NCBI RefSeq assembly: GCF_006547145.1
Contig: NZ_CP041244.1
Coordinates: 7,936,001 to 8,000,000, forward strand
DNA length: 64,000 nt
Source: Actinomadura sp. WMMA1423
Lineage (GTDB): Bacteria; Actinomycetota; Actinomycetes; Streptosporangiales; Streptosporangiaceae
Direction: 5' to 3'
How positions within the stretch are numbered: position 1 is the first letter of the stretch; every line of letters begins with the position of its first letter. Made by a program: the position numbers and the translations under genes. Positions 14,649 through 22,980 of this stretch are shown one piece after another. The notes beneath the pieces are model-generated. The model had not been told where the DNA came from. It was given only the letters and a program-made list of their open reading frames with translations, and searched no databases.

Positions 14649-16493
14649 ATGTACCGCTCCGCCCTGCGGCTGTCGTCCCTCGGCCTCGTCCTCGGCGTGC
14701 TCGCCGCGCCGGCGCCCGCCGTCCACGGCGGTCCCGTCCGGGCGGCCCCGGGCCCCGGCTCCTACCTCGACTCCCGGCTGCCGGTCGAGGACCGCGTCGC
14801 CGATCTGCTCGCCCGGATGAGCCTCGACGACAAGCTCGGCCAGATGACCCAGCCGGAGCGCCGGTACGTGAGGCCGGAGGACGTCACCCGGTACCGGATC
14901 GGTTCGGTGCTGTCCAGCGGCGGATCGGCGCCCAGCCCCAACACGCCGCAGAGCTGGGCGGACATGTACGACGGCTTCCAGAGGGCCGCGCTCGCCGCGC
15001 CGCTGCGCGTCCCGATCATCTACGGGGCGGACGCGGTGCACGGCCACGGCAACGTGGCGGGCGCGACGCTCTTCCCGCACGACATCGGGCTCGGCGCGGC
15101 GCGCGACCCCGCGCTCGTCCGCGCCATCGGGGCCGCGACCGCGCAGGAGATGACCGGGACGGGCGTGGACTGGAACTTCGCGCCCTGCCTGTGCGTGGCC
15201 CGCGACGACCGCTGGGGCCGGACGTACGAGTCGTTCGGCGAGGTGCCCGAGCTTCCCGCCGCCATGACGACCCTCATCGAGGGCCTGCAAGGTGACCGGC
15301 TGGGCGGCCCCGCGTCCGTCCTCGCCACGGCGAAGCACTACCTCGGGGACGGCGGCACCGAGGGCGGCCGCGACCGCGGCGACACCAGGGCGGCGGAGCA
15401 GGAACTGCGCGCCGTCCATCTTCCACCGTTCCGCGAGGCCGTGAAGCGCGGCGTCGGCTCGGTGATGGTCTCCTACAGCTCGTGGAACGGGCTGAAGATG
15501 CACCGGAACGGATACCTGATCAGGGACGTCCTCAAGCGGGAACTCGGCTTCACCGGGTTCGTCGTCTCCGACTACAACGGGATCGACCGGTTGGACGGCG
15601 AGGAGGGGTTCACCAGGGACGAGGTCGCCGCCGCGGTGAACGCCGGGATCGACATGGCCATGGTCTCGTCCGACTGGCGCAGGTTCATCGGCTACCTGCG
15701 GGACGCGGTGCGGGACGGCACCGTCCCCATGTCCCGCGTCGACGACGCGAACCGCCGCATCCTGACCGAGAAGTTCCGGCTCGGCCTGTTCGAGCGGCCG
15801 ATGGCCGACCGCGCGTACCTGCGGACGGTGGGGAGCCCGGCGCACCGCGCGCTCGCCCGGCGCGCCGTCGCCGAGTCGCAGGTGCTGCTGAAGAACGCGG
15901 GCGGCGTCCTGCCGCTGGACCGCCGCGACAGGGTCTTCGTCGCGGGCCGCGGCGCCGACGACATCGGCGTGCAGGCCGGCGGCTGGACGATCACCTGGCA
16001 GGGCGCTCCGGGACCGGTCACGAGGGGCACGACGATCCTCCAGGGCATCCGCGAGGCGGCGGGCCCGTCCGCGACCGTCGCCTACAGCAGGGACGGGACG
16101 GGCGTCGACCGCTCCTACGACGCGGCGGTCGCGGTCGTGGGGGAGCAGCCGTACGCCGAGTACCACGGCGACCTCACCGGTGGCATGGACCTCGACGCCG
16201 CCGACCTCGAAACGATCGGCCGGCTCCGCGCGTCCGGCGTCCCGGTGGTCGTGGTGATGGTGTCGGGACGTCCGCTGGACATCGCCTCGGAGCTGCCGAA
16301 GTGGGACGCGTTCGTCGAGGCGTGGCTGCCGGGCACCGAGGGGGCGGGCGTCGCCGACGTCCTGTACGGCGCCACCGCGCCCACCGGCAGGCTCCCCGTG
16401 ACGTGGATGCGCGACGCCTCGCAGCAGCCGATCAACCAGGGCGACGGAAAGAAGCCGCTCTTCCCCCTCGGCTACGGCCTCACGTATGGCTGA
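14649..16493 (+). CDS. Secreted GH3 beta-glycosidase (beta-glucosidase/glucan hydrolase type)
   Basis: This 614-residue enzyme begins with a signal peptide (MYRSALRLSSLGLVLGVLAAPAP, cleavage near residues 27-33). It follows the two-domain GH3 layout: TIM-barrel domain to about 370 with KHYLGDGGTEGG and the nucleophile D308 in VVSDYNGID, then the alpha/beta sandwich domain from about 400, ending at NQGDGKKPLFPLGYGLTY. It lacks a fibronectin-like tail. This compact form resembles plant/bacterial exo-beta-glucanases and 1,4-beta-glucosidases. The ATG 14649 was chosen because it opens the signal peptide; the frame extends back into the tRNA array. No CebR box precedes it. It converges on the orphan binding protein. 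Confidence 0.9.
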   Translation: MYRSALRLSSLGLVLGVLAAPAPAVHGGPVRAAPGPGSYLDSRLPVEDRVADLLARMSLDDKLGQMTQPERRYVRPEDVTRYRIGSVLSSGGSAPSPNTPQSWADMYDGFQRAALAAPLRVPIIYGADAVHGHGNVAGATLFPHDIGLGAARDPALVRAIGAATAQEMTGTGVDWNFAPCLCVARDDRWGRTYESFGEVPELPAAMTTLIEGLQGDRLGGPASVLATAKHYLGDGGTEGGRDRGDTRAAEQELRAVHLPPFREAVKRGVGSVMVSYSSWNGLKMHRNGYLIRDVLKRELGFTGFVVSDYNGIDRLDGEEGFTRDEVAAAVNAGIDMAMVSSDWRRFIGYLRDAVRDGTVPMSRVDDANRRILTEKFRLGLFERPMADRAYLRTVGSPAHRALARRAVAESQVLLKNAGGVLPLDRRDRVFVAGRGADDIGVQAGGWTITWQGAPGPVTRGTTILQGIREAAGPSATVAYSRDGTGVDRSYDAAVAVVGEQPYAEYHGDLTGGMDLDAADLETIGRLRASGVPVVVVMVSGRPLDIASELPKWDAFVEAWLPGTEGAGVADVLYGATAPTGRLPVTWMRDASQQPINQGDGKKPLFPLGYGLTYG

Positions 16494-16508
16494 GCGCCTA
16501 CCGCTCCG

Positions 16509-17807
16509 CTAGTCGGCCAGCGCCGCCAGTGCCCTCTGGAGGTCTTCGGCCGCCCGGTCTGCCGGCTTCTTCCCGGTGAGGGCAGCGGTGACCTGCTCCT
16601 GGATGGCGGTGCTGACCTCGTTGTAGCGGACGACGACCGGGCGCGGCCTGGCCTTGTCCATGCCCTGCTTCAGCACCGGCAGGTACGGATACCGTTTGAT
16701 CATTTCGGGGTCCGTGTAGAGGGCCGAGAGGGACAGCGGGAACGACTGGGCGCGGCCGTACTCCTTCTGGATCGCCGGGCCGACGATGTGGGCCACGAAG
16801 TCGCGGGCCGTCGCCTGGTGCTTGGAGAACGCCGACACGGCCAGGTTGTCGCCGCCGAGCGTGCCGGAGCCCGGCCCGCCCTCGCCGGGGATCGGCGCGA
16901 CGCCGAACTTCCCGGCCACCTTCGAGCCGTCCTTCTCGGAGGCGAGCGCGTATACGTAGGCCCAGTTGCGGTGGAAGACGAGGCGGCCCTCCTGGAAGGC
17001 GCGGCGGCCCTCCTCCTCCTTGAACGTGACGGCCTTCCGAGGGATGGTGCCGCTCTTGAAGCCGTCCACGAGGAAGCGGAGCCCGGCCTTGGCCCGCGGG
17101 CTGTTCACCTGCGGCCTTCCCGACGAGTCGAAGACCTCGCCGCCCGCGGACTGGACGGCCTCGGAGTAGTTGACCGTGAGCCCCTCGTACTTGCCGTACT
17201 GGCCCGCGTAGCAGTCGACCCCCTTGCCCTCGGGCGTCCGGCGGACCTTCGCGCAGTCGTCGCGCAGCTCGGCCCACGTCTCGGGCGGGGCCTTCACGCC
17301 CGCCTCGGCGAGGAGGTCCTCGCGGTAGTACAGGACGCCGGTCCCCGTGAGCCACGGCGCCGCGTACAGCCGGCCGCGGTACCTGCCGGTCTCCAGGGCC
17401 GCCGGGACGAACGAGGAGGTGTCCACCAGCCCGTCCGGCAGCGGCAGGATCCAGCGGCGCGCGGCGAACTCCGCCGTCCACACCGCGTCCAGCCGGACGA
17501 CGTCGTAGGCGTCCGACTCGATCCGCATGTTCTGGACGAGCTGCTGCCGCGCCTGGTCGCCGTCCTCGGGCAGCTCGACGAGCCGGACTTTCTCCTCGGG
17601 GTGGCCGAGGTTCCAGTCGGCGACGAGCCGCTGCACGGTCTGGGTGAGGTCCTTGCCGGTCGCGACGGTGATGGGCCCCCGGCCGTCGTTGCCCGCGGGC
17701 GACGACCCGCCGGACGAGCCACCGCAGCCGGCGGCCGCGAGCACCAGGGCCAGCGCCGCCGCGCCCCGCAGGGCTCCGATGTTCGTGCGCTCACGTCTGA
17801 CGGTCAT
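16509..17807 (-). CDS. Orphan ABC sugar-binding lipoprotein
   Basis: This 432-residue extracellular solute-binding protein (family 1) has a lipoprotein signal with lipobox LAAAGC. After it comes a Gly/Ser linker, then typical ITVATGKDLTQTVQRLVADWN, YAAPWLTGTGVLYYREDLL and FHRNWAYVYALAS segments. It would bind a sugar or glycoside at the outer face of the membrane. No permease genes flank it; it is coupled (ATGA) to an upstream MocA-type dehydrogenase and both are divergent from a ROK regulator. It must share permeases encoded elsewhere or serve as a sensor. The substrate is unknown. Confidence 0.88.
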   Translation of the reverse strand: MTVRRERTNIGALRGAAALALVLAAAGCGGSSGGSSPAGNDGRGPITVATGKDLTQTVQRLVADWNLGHPEEKVRLVELPEDGDQARQQLVQNMRIESDAYDVVRLDAVWTAEFAARRWILPLPDGLVDTSSFVPAALETGRYRGRLYAAPWLTGTGVLYYREDLLAEAGVKAPPETWAELRDDCAKVRRTPEGKGVDCYAGQYGKYEGLTVNYSEAVQSAGGEVFDSSGRPQVNSPRAKAGLRFLVDGFKSGTIPRKAVTFKEEEGRRAFQEGRLVFHRNWAYVYALASEKDGSKVAGKFGVAPIPGEGGPGSGTLGGDNLAVSAFSKHQATARDFVAHIVGPAIQKEYGRAQSFPLSLSALYTDPEMIKRYPYLPVLKQGMDKARPRPVVVRYNEVSTAIQEQVTAALTGKKPADRAAEDLQRALAALAD

Positions 17808-19117
17808 GGGCCTACCCTGCCTTTCGCCGGGGGTGACTGCGGGGCCGTCTCGACCACCGCGCCGTCCAGGCGCGCCCGTTCGGTGGCCCACACGACGCGG
17901 TGCGAGGCGAGGCTCTCCCGGGGGCCGGAGCTGAGCGGGGCGCGATCGCCTCCGGCGAGCGCGGCGGCGAAGGCGTCGGCCAGCGCGTCGTCGGCGTGGT
18001 CGTGGCGGCCGTCGAACGCGGGCGCGCCGGAGGCCGCGGGGCCGGGGGAGCCCGCGCCGGGGTCGACGATCTCGGCGGTGCCGGTCACGAAGTCGCGGAC
18101 CGTGATGCGGACGCCGTCGCCCTCCAGGCAGCCGGACGTCCCGAAGACGCGCGTCTGGCGCGGGGCGGCCGGGGAGAACGCGGTCATGGTGAACACGCCG
18201 GTCGCGCCGGAGGGGAACTCCATGTTCACGACCTGGTGGTCGACGACGTCGTTGTCGCAGCCGTAGACGCAGCGCCCGTACGGGCCCTCGCGCAGCGCCC
18301 GCAGGACGCCCGCCTCCGTCCGCTCGTCGGTGACGGCGCCGAGCGGCCACGCCTCGCGGGCGGGATCGCCGAGGCACGACAGGTAGAGGCGGCGCGCGGA
18401 GTACGGGCAGCGCGCCTCCACGGCGCAGTCGACGCAGCGGGCGGCGGCGCCGGGCGGCCGGTGCTCCGGGCGGAAGTGCGACAGCCGCCCGAACGAGGAC
18501 ACTCGCGCGGGGACCTCGCCCATCACGTGGATCAGCCAGTCGATGTCGTGGCAGGACTTCGTCATCAGCATCGGCCCGGACTCGTCCGAGCGCCGCCAGT
18601 TGCCGCGCACGTAGGAATGGGCGTGATGCCACCAGCCGACCGGTTCGAGATGCTGGACGCTGACCGGCGTGCCGATCCGGCCGTCCGCGATCAGCCTCCT
18701 GAGGGCACGGGTGTACCCGGTGTAGCGCAGGACGTGGCAGACGGCGAGCATCACCCCGGCGCGCTCCACGGCGTCCACGATCCGCAGCGCGTCCTCCTCG
18801 GACGTCGCCATCGGCTTCTCCAGCAGGATGTGGCAGCCGAGACCGGCGAAGCGGATCGCGGGCTCGGCGTGCTCGGCGTCCTGCGTCGCGACGATCACGC
18901 CGTCGGCGGGGCGGCCCGCCGCGGCCATCTCGCGCCAGCCGGGGAAGGCCCGCTCCGGCGGGATGCCGTGCTCGGCAGCGAAGCGGGCGCGCCGCACCGG
19001 GTCGGGCTCGGCGACCGCGACGATCCGGGCGGCCCCGGTCGCCCGGATCCGCGCGGCGTAGCCGCGGCCGCGCAGCCCGGCCCCGGCCACGGCGATCGCG
19101 GGCCCCGTCTGCTGCAT
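17804..19117 (-). CDS. Gfo/Idh/MocA-family oxidoreductase
   Basis: This 437-residue NAD(P)-dependent sugar/polyol dehydrogenase has an N-terminal Rossmann fold (IAVAGAGLRGRGYA), the EKPMATS motif (catalytic Lys of EKP), and a GFO C-terminal domain with CHDIDWLIHVMGE. An insert CVDCAVEARCPYS plus a later CVYGC adds five cysteines, as seen in a subgroup of these enzymes. ATG 19117 has GGAGG upstream. It is co-transcribed with the binding protein and divergent from the ROK repressor, so it probably acts on the sugar that protein captures. Confidence 0.88.
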   Translation of the reverse strand: MQQTGPAIAVAGAGLRGRGYAARIRATGAARIVAVAEPDPVRRARFAAEHGIPPERAFPGWREMAAAGRPADGVIVATQDAEHAEPAIRFAGLGCHILLEKPMATSEEDALRIVDAVERAGVMLAVCHVLRYTGYTRALRRLIADGRIGTPVSVQHLEPVGWWHHAHSYVRGNWRRSDESGPMLMTKSCHDIDWLIHVMGEVPARVSSFGRLSHFRPEHRPPGAAARCVDCAVEARCPYSARRLYLSCLGDPAREAWPLGAVTDERTEAGVLRALREGPYGRCVYGCDNDVVDHQVVNMEFPSGATGVFTMTAFSPAAPRQTRVFGTSGCLEGDGVRITVRDFVTGTAEIVDPGAGSPGPAASGAPAFDGRHDHADDALADAFAAALAGGDRAPLSSGPRESLASHRVVWATERARLDGAVVETAPQSPPAKGRVGP

Positions 19118-19153
19118 CCCGCGCCCTCCAGGCCTGGTCGTCCGCACCGCCGG

Positions 19154-19184
19154 TCTACTTATGTAAGAAGCTTTCATAAGTAGA
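19154..19184. promoter_or_regulatory. Large operator palindrome between MocA operon and ROK repressor
   Basis: Perfect 10-bp arms TCTACTTATG (19154-19163) and CATAAGTAGA (19175-19184) flank an 11-bp spacer. It is AT-rich against the surrounding GC and lies 37 bp from the MocA gene start and 40 bp before the ROK start. It is the expected site for the ROK protein, autoregulating and controlling the divergent operon. Confidence 0.7.
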
Positions 19185-19224
19185 TTGGCAATAATGTCGT
19201 CCGTCCGACGATCCCTGTCAAGAG

Positions 19225-20388
19225 GTGCCCGTGCCGCAACACTCTCTCCACGGAGGCGACCCCTCGGTGCTCCGCCGGCTCAACTCGGCCGCGACCCTGC
19301 GGGCGCTGCGCGACGGTGGCGAGGCGACGCTGTCGGAGCTGGCCCGGCGCGTCGAGCTCTCCCGGCCCACCACCGAGGGCGTGCTGGGCGAGCTGATCGA
19401 CCGCGGCCTGGCCGCCGAGGACGCGCCGCGGCCGGGCAGCGGGCTCGGCCGCCCCGCCCGCCGCTACCGCTTCCGGGCGGAGGCCGGCCACGCCCTCGGC
19501 ATCGACGTCGACGCGCGCCGGGTCCGGCTGCTCGTCGCCGACCTGGCGGGCGAGGTCGTCGCGGGGCACCGCGCGTGCCTGGAGGCCGGCGCCCCGCCGG
19601 GCGAGCGGATCGCGGCGGTGCGCGCCGCGGTCAGGGAGTGCCTCGCGGAGGCGGGGATCGACCGGCGGTCGCTCCGGGCGGTCGCCGTCGGCACCCCCGG
19701 CGTCGTCGCCCCGGACGGGACGGTCACGTGCTGCACGGTCGTGCCCGGGTGGCAGGGCGTCCACCTGGCACGCGAGCTGGGCCGCTCGTTCCCCTGCCCC
19801 GTCCTCGTCGAGAACGACGCCAACCTCGCCGCGATGGCCGAGCGCTGGCGCGGCGCCGCCCGGGACGCCGACGACGTCGTGTGCGTCTACGCCGCCCTGC
19901 ACACCGGCATGGGAGCGATCATCGGCGGACGGCTGCACCGGGGGCGCCGAGGGGCCGCGGGCGAGATCGGCATGCTCGACGAGCTGGGCCTGCGGGACAC
20001 GACCGCCTCCCTGGTCCCGGACGCCGGCCCCGGCGCCGGATTCGAGGAGGCGGAGGGCGTCCTCGCCGCGGCCCGGCGCGGGTCCGCCGAGGCGAAGGAG
20101 CGCGTGGAGCGGCTCGCCGCCCGGATGGCGCGCGGCGTCGCGGCGATGGCCCTCGCCATCGACCCGGAGACGATCGTGGTCGGCGGCCCGCTGGCCGGGA
20201 ACGGGTCCCCGCTGGTCACCGCGCTGCGGAGCCGGGTCGGGCCGCTGTGCCTGAGCCCCGTCCGGATCGAGGGATCAGAGCTCGGCGACGAGTCGGTGGG
20301 CCTCGGCGCCGTCCGCCTCGCCCTCGACCGGATCGACGAGGACCTCTTCCGTCTCGACCGCCCCGCCGAAGCGACCGCCCCGGCATGA
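19225..20388 (+). CDS. ROK-family transcriptional repressor (NagC/XylR type)
   Basis: This 387-residue protein has an N-terminal winged helix-turn-helix (LRRLNSAATLRALRDGGEAT, then LSELARRVELSRPTTEGVLG) fused to a ROK kinase-like sensor domain with GIDVDARRVRLLVADLAG and a NDANLAAMAE segment. The glycine-rich phosphate motif DxGGTK is degraded to GIDVDARR and the CxCGxxGC cluster is absent, so kinase activity is unlikely. It starts at GTG 19225, or GTG 19231 with AGAGG upstream. Sugar or sugar-phosphate binding would release it from the palindrome at 19154-19184. Confidence 0.9.
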   Translation: MPVPQHSLHGGDPSVLRRLNSAATLRALRDGGEATLSELARRVELSRPTTEGVLGELIDRGLAAEDAPRPGSGLGRPARRYRFRAEAGHALGIDVDARRVRLLVADLAGEVVAGHRACLEAGAPPGERIAAVRAAVRECLAEAGIDRRSLRAVAVGTPGVVAPDGTVTCCTVVPGWQGVHLARELGRSFPCPVLVENDANLAAMAERWRGAARDADDVVCVYAALHTGMGAIIGGRLHRGRRGAAGEIGMLDELGLRDTTASLVPDAGPGAGFEEAEGVLAAARRGSAEAKERVERLAARMARGVAAMALAIDPETIVVGGPLAGNGSPLVTALRSRVGPLCLSPVRIEGSELGDESVGLGAVRLALDRIDEDLFRLDRPAEATAPA

Positions 20389-20503
20389 GGCCGCCGGAGC
20401 GTCGCGTTGACCGCCGCGCATCGCGCACCTAGCGTCCCAGAGGGAGCCGATCGGGTTCCGGTGCCGGGGGCCTGCCCGCGAGGACGCGCCGCGGACCGCG
20501 AAT

Positions 20504-20527
20504 GCCCCGCCGTTCTGTCGGCGGGGC
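20504..20527 (+). terminator. Hairpin terminator after the ROK gene
   Basis: A perfect 9-bp stem GCCCCGCCG/CGGCGGGGC with a 6-nt loop (TTCTGT) lies 115 bp after the ROK stop and 55 bp before the next start. No T-tract. Confidence 0.5.
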
Positions 20528-20582
20528 TCGGTAGGGTCTCGGGTGCACGGTGAGGGGACCGCACCGGACGGACGGGAGCGAC

Positions 20583-20888
20583 ATGAGCGCACAACCGGTG
20601 GAGCCGTTCCTCCCGGGGCAGGTCCACCGGGTCCCGCGGACGGTCAGGGGCATCGCCGACTGGCTGACGGAGGAGAAGCGCGCCAGGTTCCTCACGGAGG
20701 TCATGGCCGCCACGGAGGAGGACGACTACCAGCGCGTCATGGACGACTGGTGGGCCGAGGCCCATCTGGCCCAGATCCCCGACCGCGCGGAGCGCCGCGC
20801 CAGGGCGCGCAGGGCGGACCGGAGCGACCTCGTCTCGCTGGAGGAGCTCAAACGCCGGTTCCTGTCGGAGGAAGACCCGGGGAGGTGA
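20583..20888 (+). CDS. DUF6247-like small protein, putative antitoxin
   Basis: This 101-residue charged protein (starts MSAQPVEPFLPGQ, contains RARFLTEVMAATEEDDYQRV and DLVSLEELKRRFLSE) resembles actinomycete DUF6247-type proteins. These commonly precede a small RelE-like partner. The ATG at 20583 has GGGAG upstream; an upstream GTG (20550) is possible. Its stop overlaps the next start as GTGA (20885-20888), tight coupling typical of toxin-antitoxin pairs. It has no visible DNA-binding motif. Confidence 0.55.
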   Translation: MSAQPVEPFLPGQVHRVPRTVRGIADWLTEEKRARFLTEVMAATEEDDYQRVMDDWWAEAHLAQIPDRAERRARARRADRSDLVSLEELKRRFLSEEDPGR

Positions 20889-21172
20889 CCGCCGGCCGCA
20901 GCGGCTGGACGGTCTTCTGCGAGAAGGAGGCCTCCGACGCCATCGAGGCCATGCCCCCCGCGCTGAAGGACTCGGTGATCCGGTTCTTCTGCCACTTCGC
21001 CGTGGCGGGCGGCCTGGCCGTCGACACCGGGGGCCGTCCGCCCGGAAGGCCGTTGGACGAGGCCGATCTGGAGTTCAGAATGGTGGTCGACGGCTCCTCG
21101 ATGTTCTTCGACTACCTCGTCCTCGCCGACATCAAGGAGTTCCGCGTCACGAACATGATCTGGCTCGGGTGA
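20885..21172 (+). CDS. RelE/ParE-like small protein, putative toxin
   Basis: This 95-residue protein contains WTVFCEKEASDAIEAMPPALKDSVIRFFCHFAV and ends in FRMVVDGSSMFFDYLVLADIKEFRVTNMIWLG, with the helix-then-strand layout of the RelE superfamily. Such proteins are often annotated as cytotoxic translational repressor in actinomycetes. Catalytic RNase residues cannot be assigned by eye. The GTG start overlaps the stop of the partner. The assignment as an active toxin is an inference from arrangement. Confidence 0.55.
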   Translation: MTAGRSGWTVFCEKEASDAIEAMPPALKDSVIRFFCHFAVAGGLAVDTGGRPPGRPLDEADLEFRMVVDGSSMFFDYLVLADIKEFRVTNMIWLG

Positions 21173-21186
21173 CCCGGGGCCGGGGG

Positions 21187-22296
21187 CTAGGGGGTCAGCG
21201 GGGCGCTGAAGCGCCAGCCGCCGGCGAGCAGGGCGTCGGTCGCCTCGACGGCGGCGGCCAGGCGGCGCTCGTGGGGGCCCGTCACGGTGATGTGCGCGAG
21301 GCCCTGCTTCTCCAGCTCCTCCCGGAAGCGGACCGACATCCACGACCTGATCAGCTCGCCGTCGCGCCAGCCGTCCTGCTCGAAGGGGACGCCCTCCGGA
21401 TCGGTGAGGATCCACAGGTGGTGCGGGGTCCGCGCGTGGACGGCCTCGACCTCGGGGGCCGGGGCGCCGAGGTAGCGCTCGTGCCAGACGGCCGTCGCGA
21501 ACGCGTCGGTGTCGCAGACCAGCAGCGGCGAGCCCGACCGCGCCGCCGCGTCCTCCATCGCCGCGTGGCGCTCGGCGATCTCGGTGAACTCCGCCGACTC
21601 CCAGACCAGGTCGTCCAGCCACAGGGACGGGTCGCCCGCCCGCCGGCGTGCGGCGGCGAGCTTCTCCTCGGTGAACGTCCGGCCGTACTCCGGCACCCAC
21701 CGGGTCGCCTCCCACACGCCGCCCCGGGCGGCGTAGTGGGCCGCGAGCGCGCGGGCCAGCGTGGTCGTCCCGGTCGACTCGGCGCCGACCACCACGACCC
21801 GCCGGGCCAGGTACGCCCTGACCGGCGGCGACAGGAACTCCCAGTGCCCCACGGGGTCGTCCCGCACGGCGGTGCCGCTCACCGGGAAGCGCTCGCGCGG
21901 CGGGTCGACCGGGACGTGGACGGCCGAGAAGCGGGCCGCCAGTTCCGGCCCGTACGCCTCCGAGCTGAACACCGCGTCCACCGGCGGGACGGACGCGCCG
22001 AGCCCGGACCGCATCGCCAGGCCCGCGCGGAACGCCGCGACGTGCGCCGACCAGGCCTCGTCGGACCCGTAGTCGATCTCCGCGTCGTCCACCACCGGGA
22101 CGATCTCCACGTGCGGCTGCCCGTGCGCCTCGCGCAGCCACGCCGTCCGCAGCGCGAGCGGGATGCTCTCCACGGTGGACGCCGCGACGACCACGCTCAC
22201 CCGCGCGCAGGAGGCGGCGGCGGTGTCGATCAGGTGGTGGTGCCCGGCGTGCGGCGGGTAGAACTTGCCGATGACGAGGCCGTGCTCGTGTCTCAT
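21187..22296 (-). CDS. nadR: NadR-like NMN adenylyltransferase / ribosylnicotinamide kinase
   Basis: This 369-residue bifunctional enzyme salvages nicotinamide riboside. The N-terminal nucleotidyltransferase domain has VIGKFYPPHAGHHHLI (HxGH-type site), and SGTAVRDDP near 158 is the family ISGT-like motif. The C-terminal kinase domain starts at VVVVGAESTGTTTLARAL (P-loop, about 178-190) and has the DTD of LVCDTDAFAT. It lacks the HTH repressor domain of enterobacterial NadR, as usual outside that group. Its ATG overlaps the stop of pnuC, giving transporter plus enzyme for NAD salvage. Confidence 0.9.
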   Translation of the reverse strand: MRHEHGLVIGKFYPPHAGHHHLIDTAAASCARVSVVVAASTVESIPLALRTAWLREAHGQPHVEIVPVVDDAEIDYGSDEAWSAHVAAFRAGLAMRSGLGASVPPVDAVFSSEAYGPELAARFSAVHVPVDPPRERFPVSGTAVRDDPVGHWEFLSPPVRAYLARRVVVVGAESTGTTTLARALAAHYAARGGVWEATRWVPEYGRTFTEEKLAAARRRAGDPSLWLDDLVWESAEFTEIAERHAAMEDAAARSGSPLLVCDTDAFATAVWHERYLGAPAPEVEAVHARTPHHLWILTDPEGVPFEQDGWRDGELIRSWMSVRFREELEKQGLAHITVTGPHERRLAAAVEATDALLAGGWRFSAPLTP

Positions 22297-22940
22297 GCGG
22301 CCGCCGCGGAGGCGGGGGGCCGGGCGAGCAGGTCGCGGCGCCAGGCCAGCAGCCCGGACACGCACAGCGCCAGGAAGACGACGTAGAGGACGCCGGTGAG
22401 CTTCAGGTCCTTGTAGAAGTACAGCGGGATGTAGACGAGGTCGGCCGTGATCCACAGCCACCACGACTCCAGCAGTTTGCGCGACTGCCCGTAGGTCGCC
22501 ATGAGGGAGAGCGCGGTGGTGAGGGCGTCCCAGAACGGCACGGTCGAGTCCGTCCAGGTGGACAGCACCCAGGTGAGGAGCGCGGTGCCCGCGGCGCCCG
22601 CGGCGATCAGGGCCGCCCACTCTGGGCCCCGCGTCCGCCGGACCGGGAGCCGGTCGCGGCCGTCCCCGCCGTACAGCCACACCCACCAGCCGTAGAGCTG
22701 GAGCACGACGTAGACGACCTGGAGCCCGGCGTCGGCGTACAGGCCGCCGTCCAGGAACACCAGGCCGAGCAGGATCACGTTGGCGATGCCGATCGGCCAG
22801 TTGAGGATGTTCTGCCGGACGACGAGCCACACGTTGACCGTGCCGGTCGCGAAGCCCAGCAGCTCCGCCCACGTGGTGGGGACCGACCCGAGGTGGAAGG
22901 CGGGGTCGAGCAGCGGACCGAGCGGGACGTTCACCGACAT
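22293..22940 (-). CDS. pnuC: PnuC-type nicotinamide riboside transporter
   Basis: This protein of about 215 residues has seven to eight membrane segments and PnuC features: LLGFATGTVNVWLVVRQNILNWPIGIANVILL near the N-terminus, LQLYGWWVWLYGG, and LITAD-like WLWITADLVYIPLYFYKDLKLT. It mediates facilitated nicotinamide riboside uptake; phosphorylation by the coupled NadR would trap it. ATG 22940 is used; GTG 22955 would add five residues. It lies 40 bp after rskA on the same strand and may be read through from that operon or from its own promoter (TTGACG at about 22966-22961). Confidence 0.9.
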   Translation of the reverse strand: MSVNVPLGPLLDPAFHLGSVPTTWAELLGFATGTVNVWLVVRQNILNWPIGIANVILLGLVFLDGGLYADAGLQVVYVVLQLYGWWVWLYGGDGRDRLPVRRTRGPEWAALIAAGAAGTALLTWVLSTWTDSTVPFWDALTTALSLMATYGQSRKLLESWWLWITADLVYIPLYFYKDLKLTGVLYVVFLALCVSGLLAWRRDLLARPPASAAAA

Positions 22941-22980
22941 GCCCGCAATGATCACATATCGTCAATAAGACGACAAGGGG

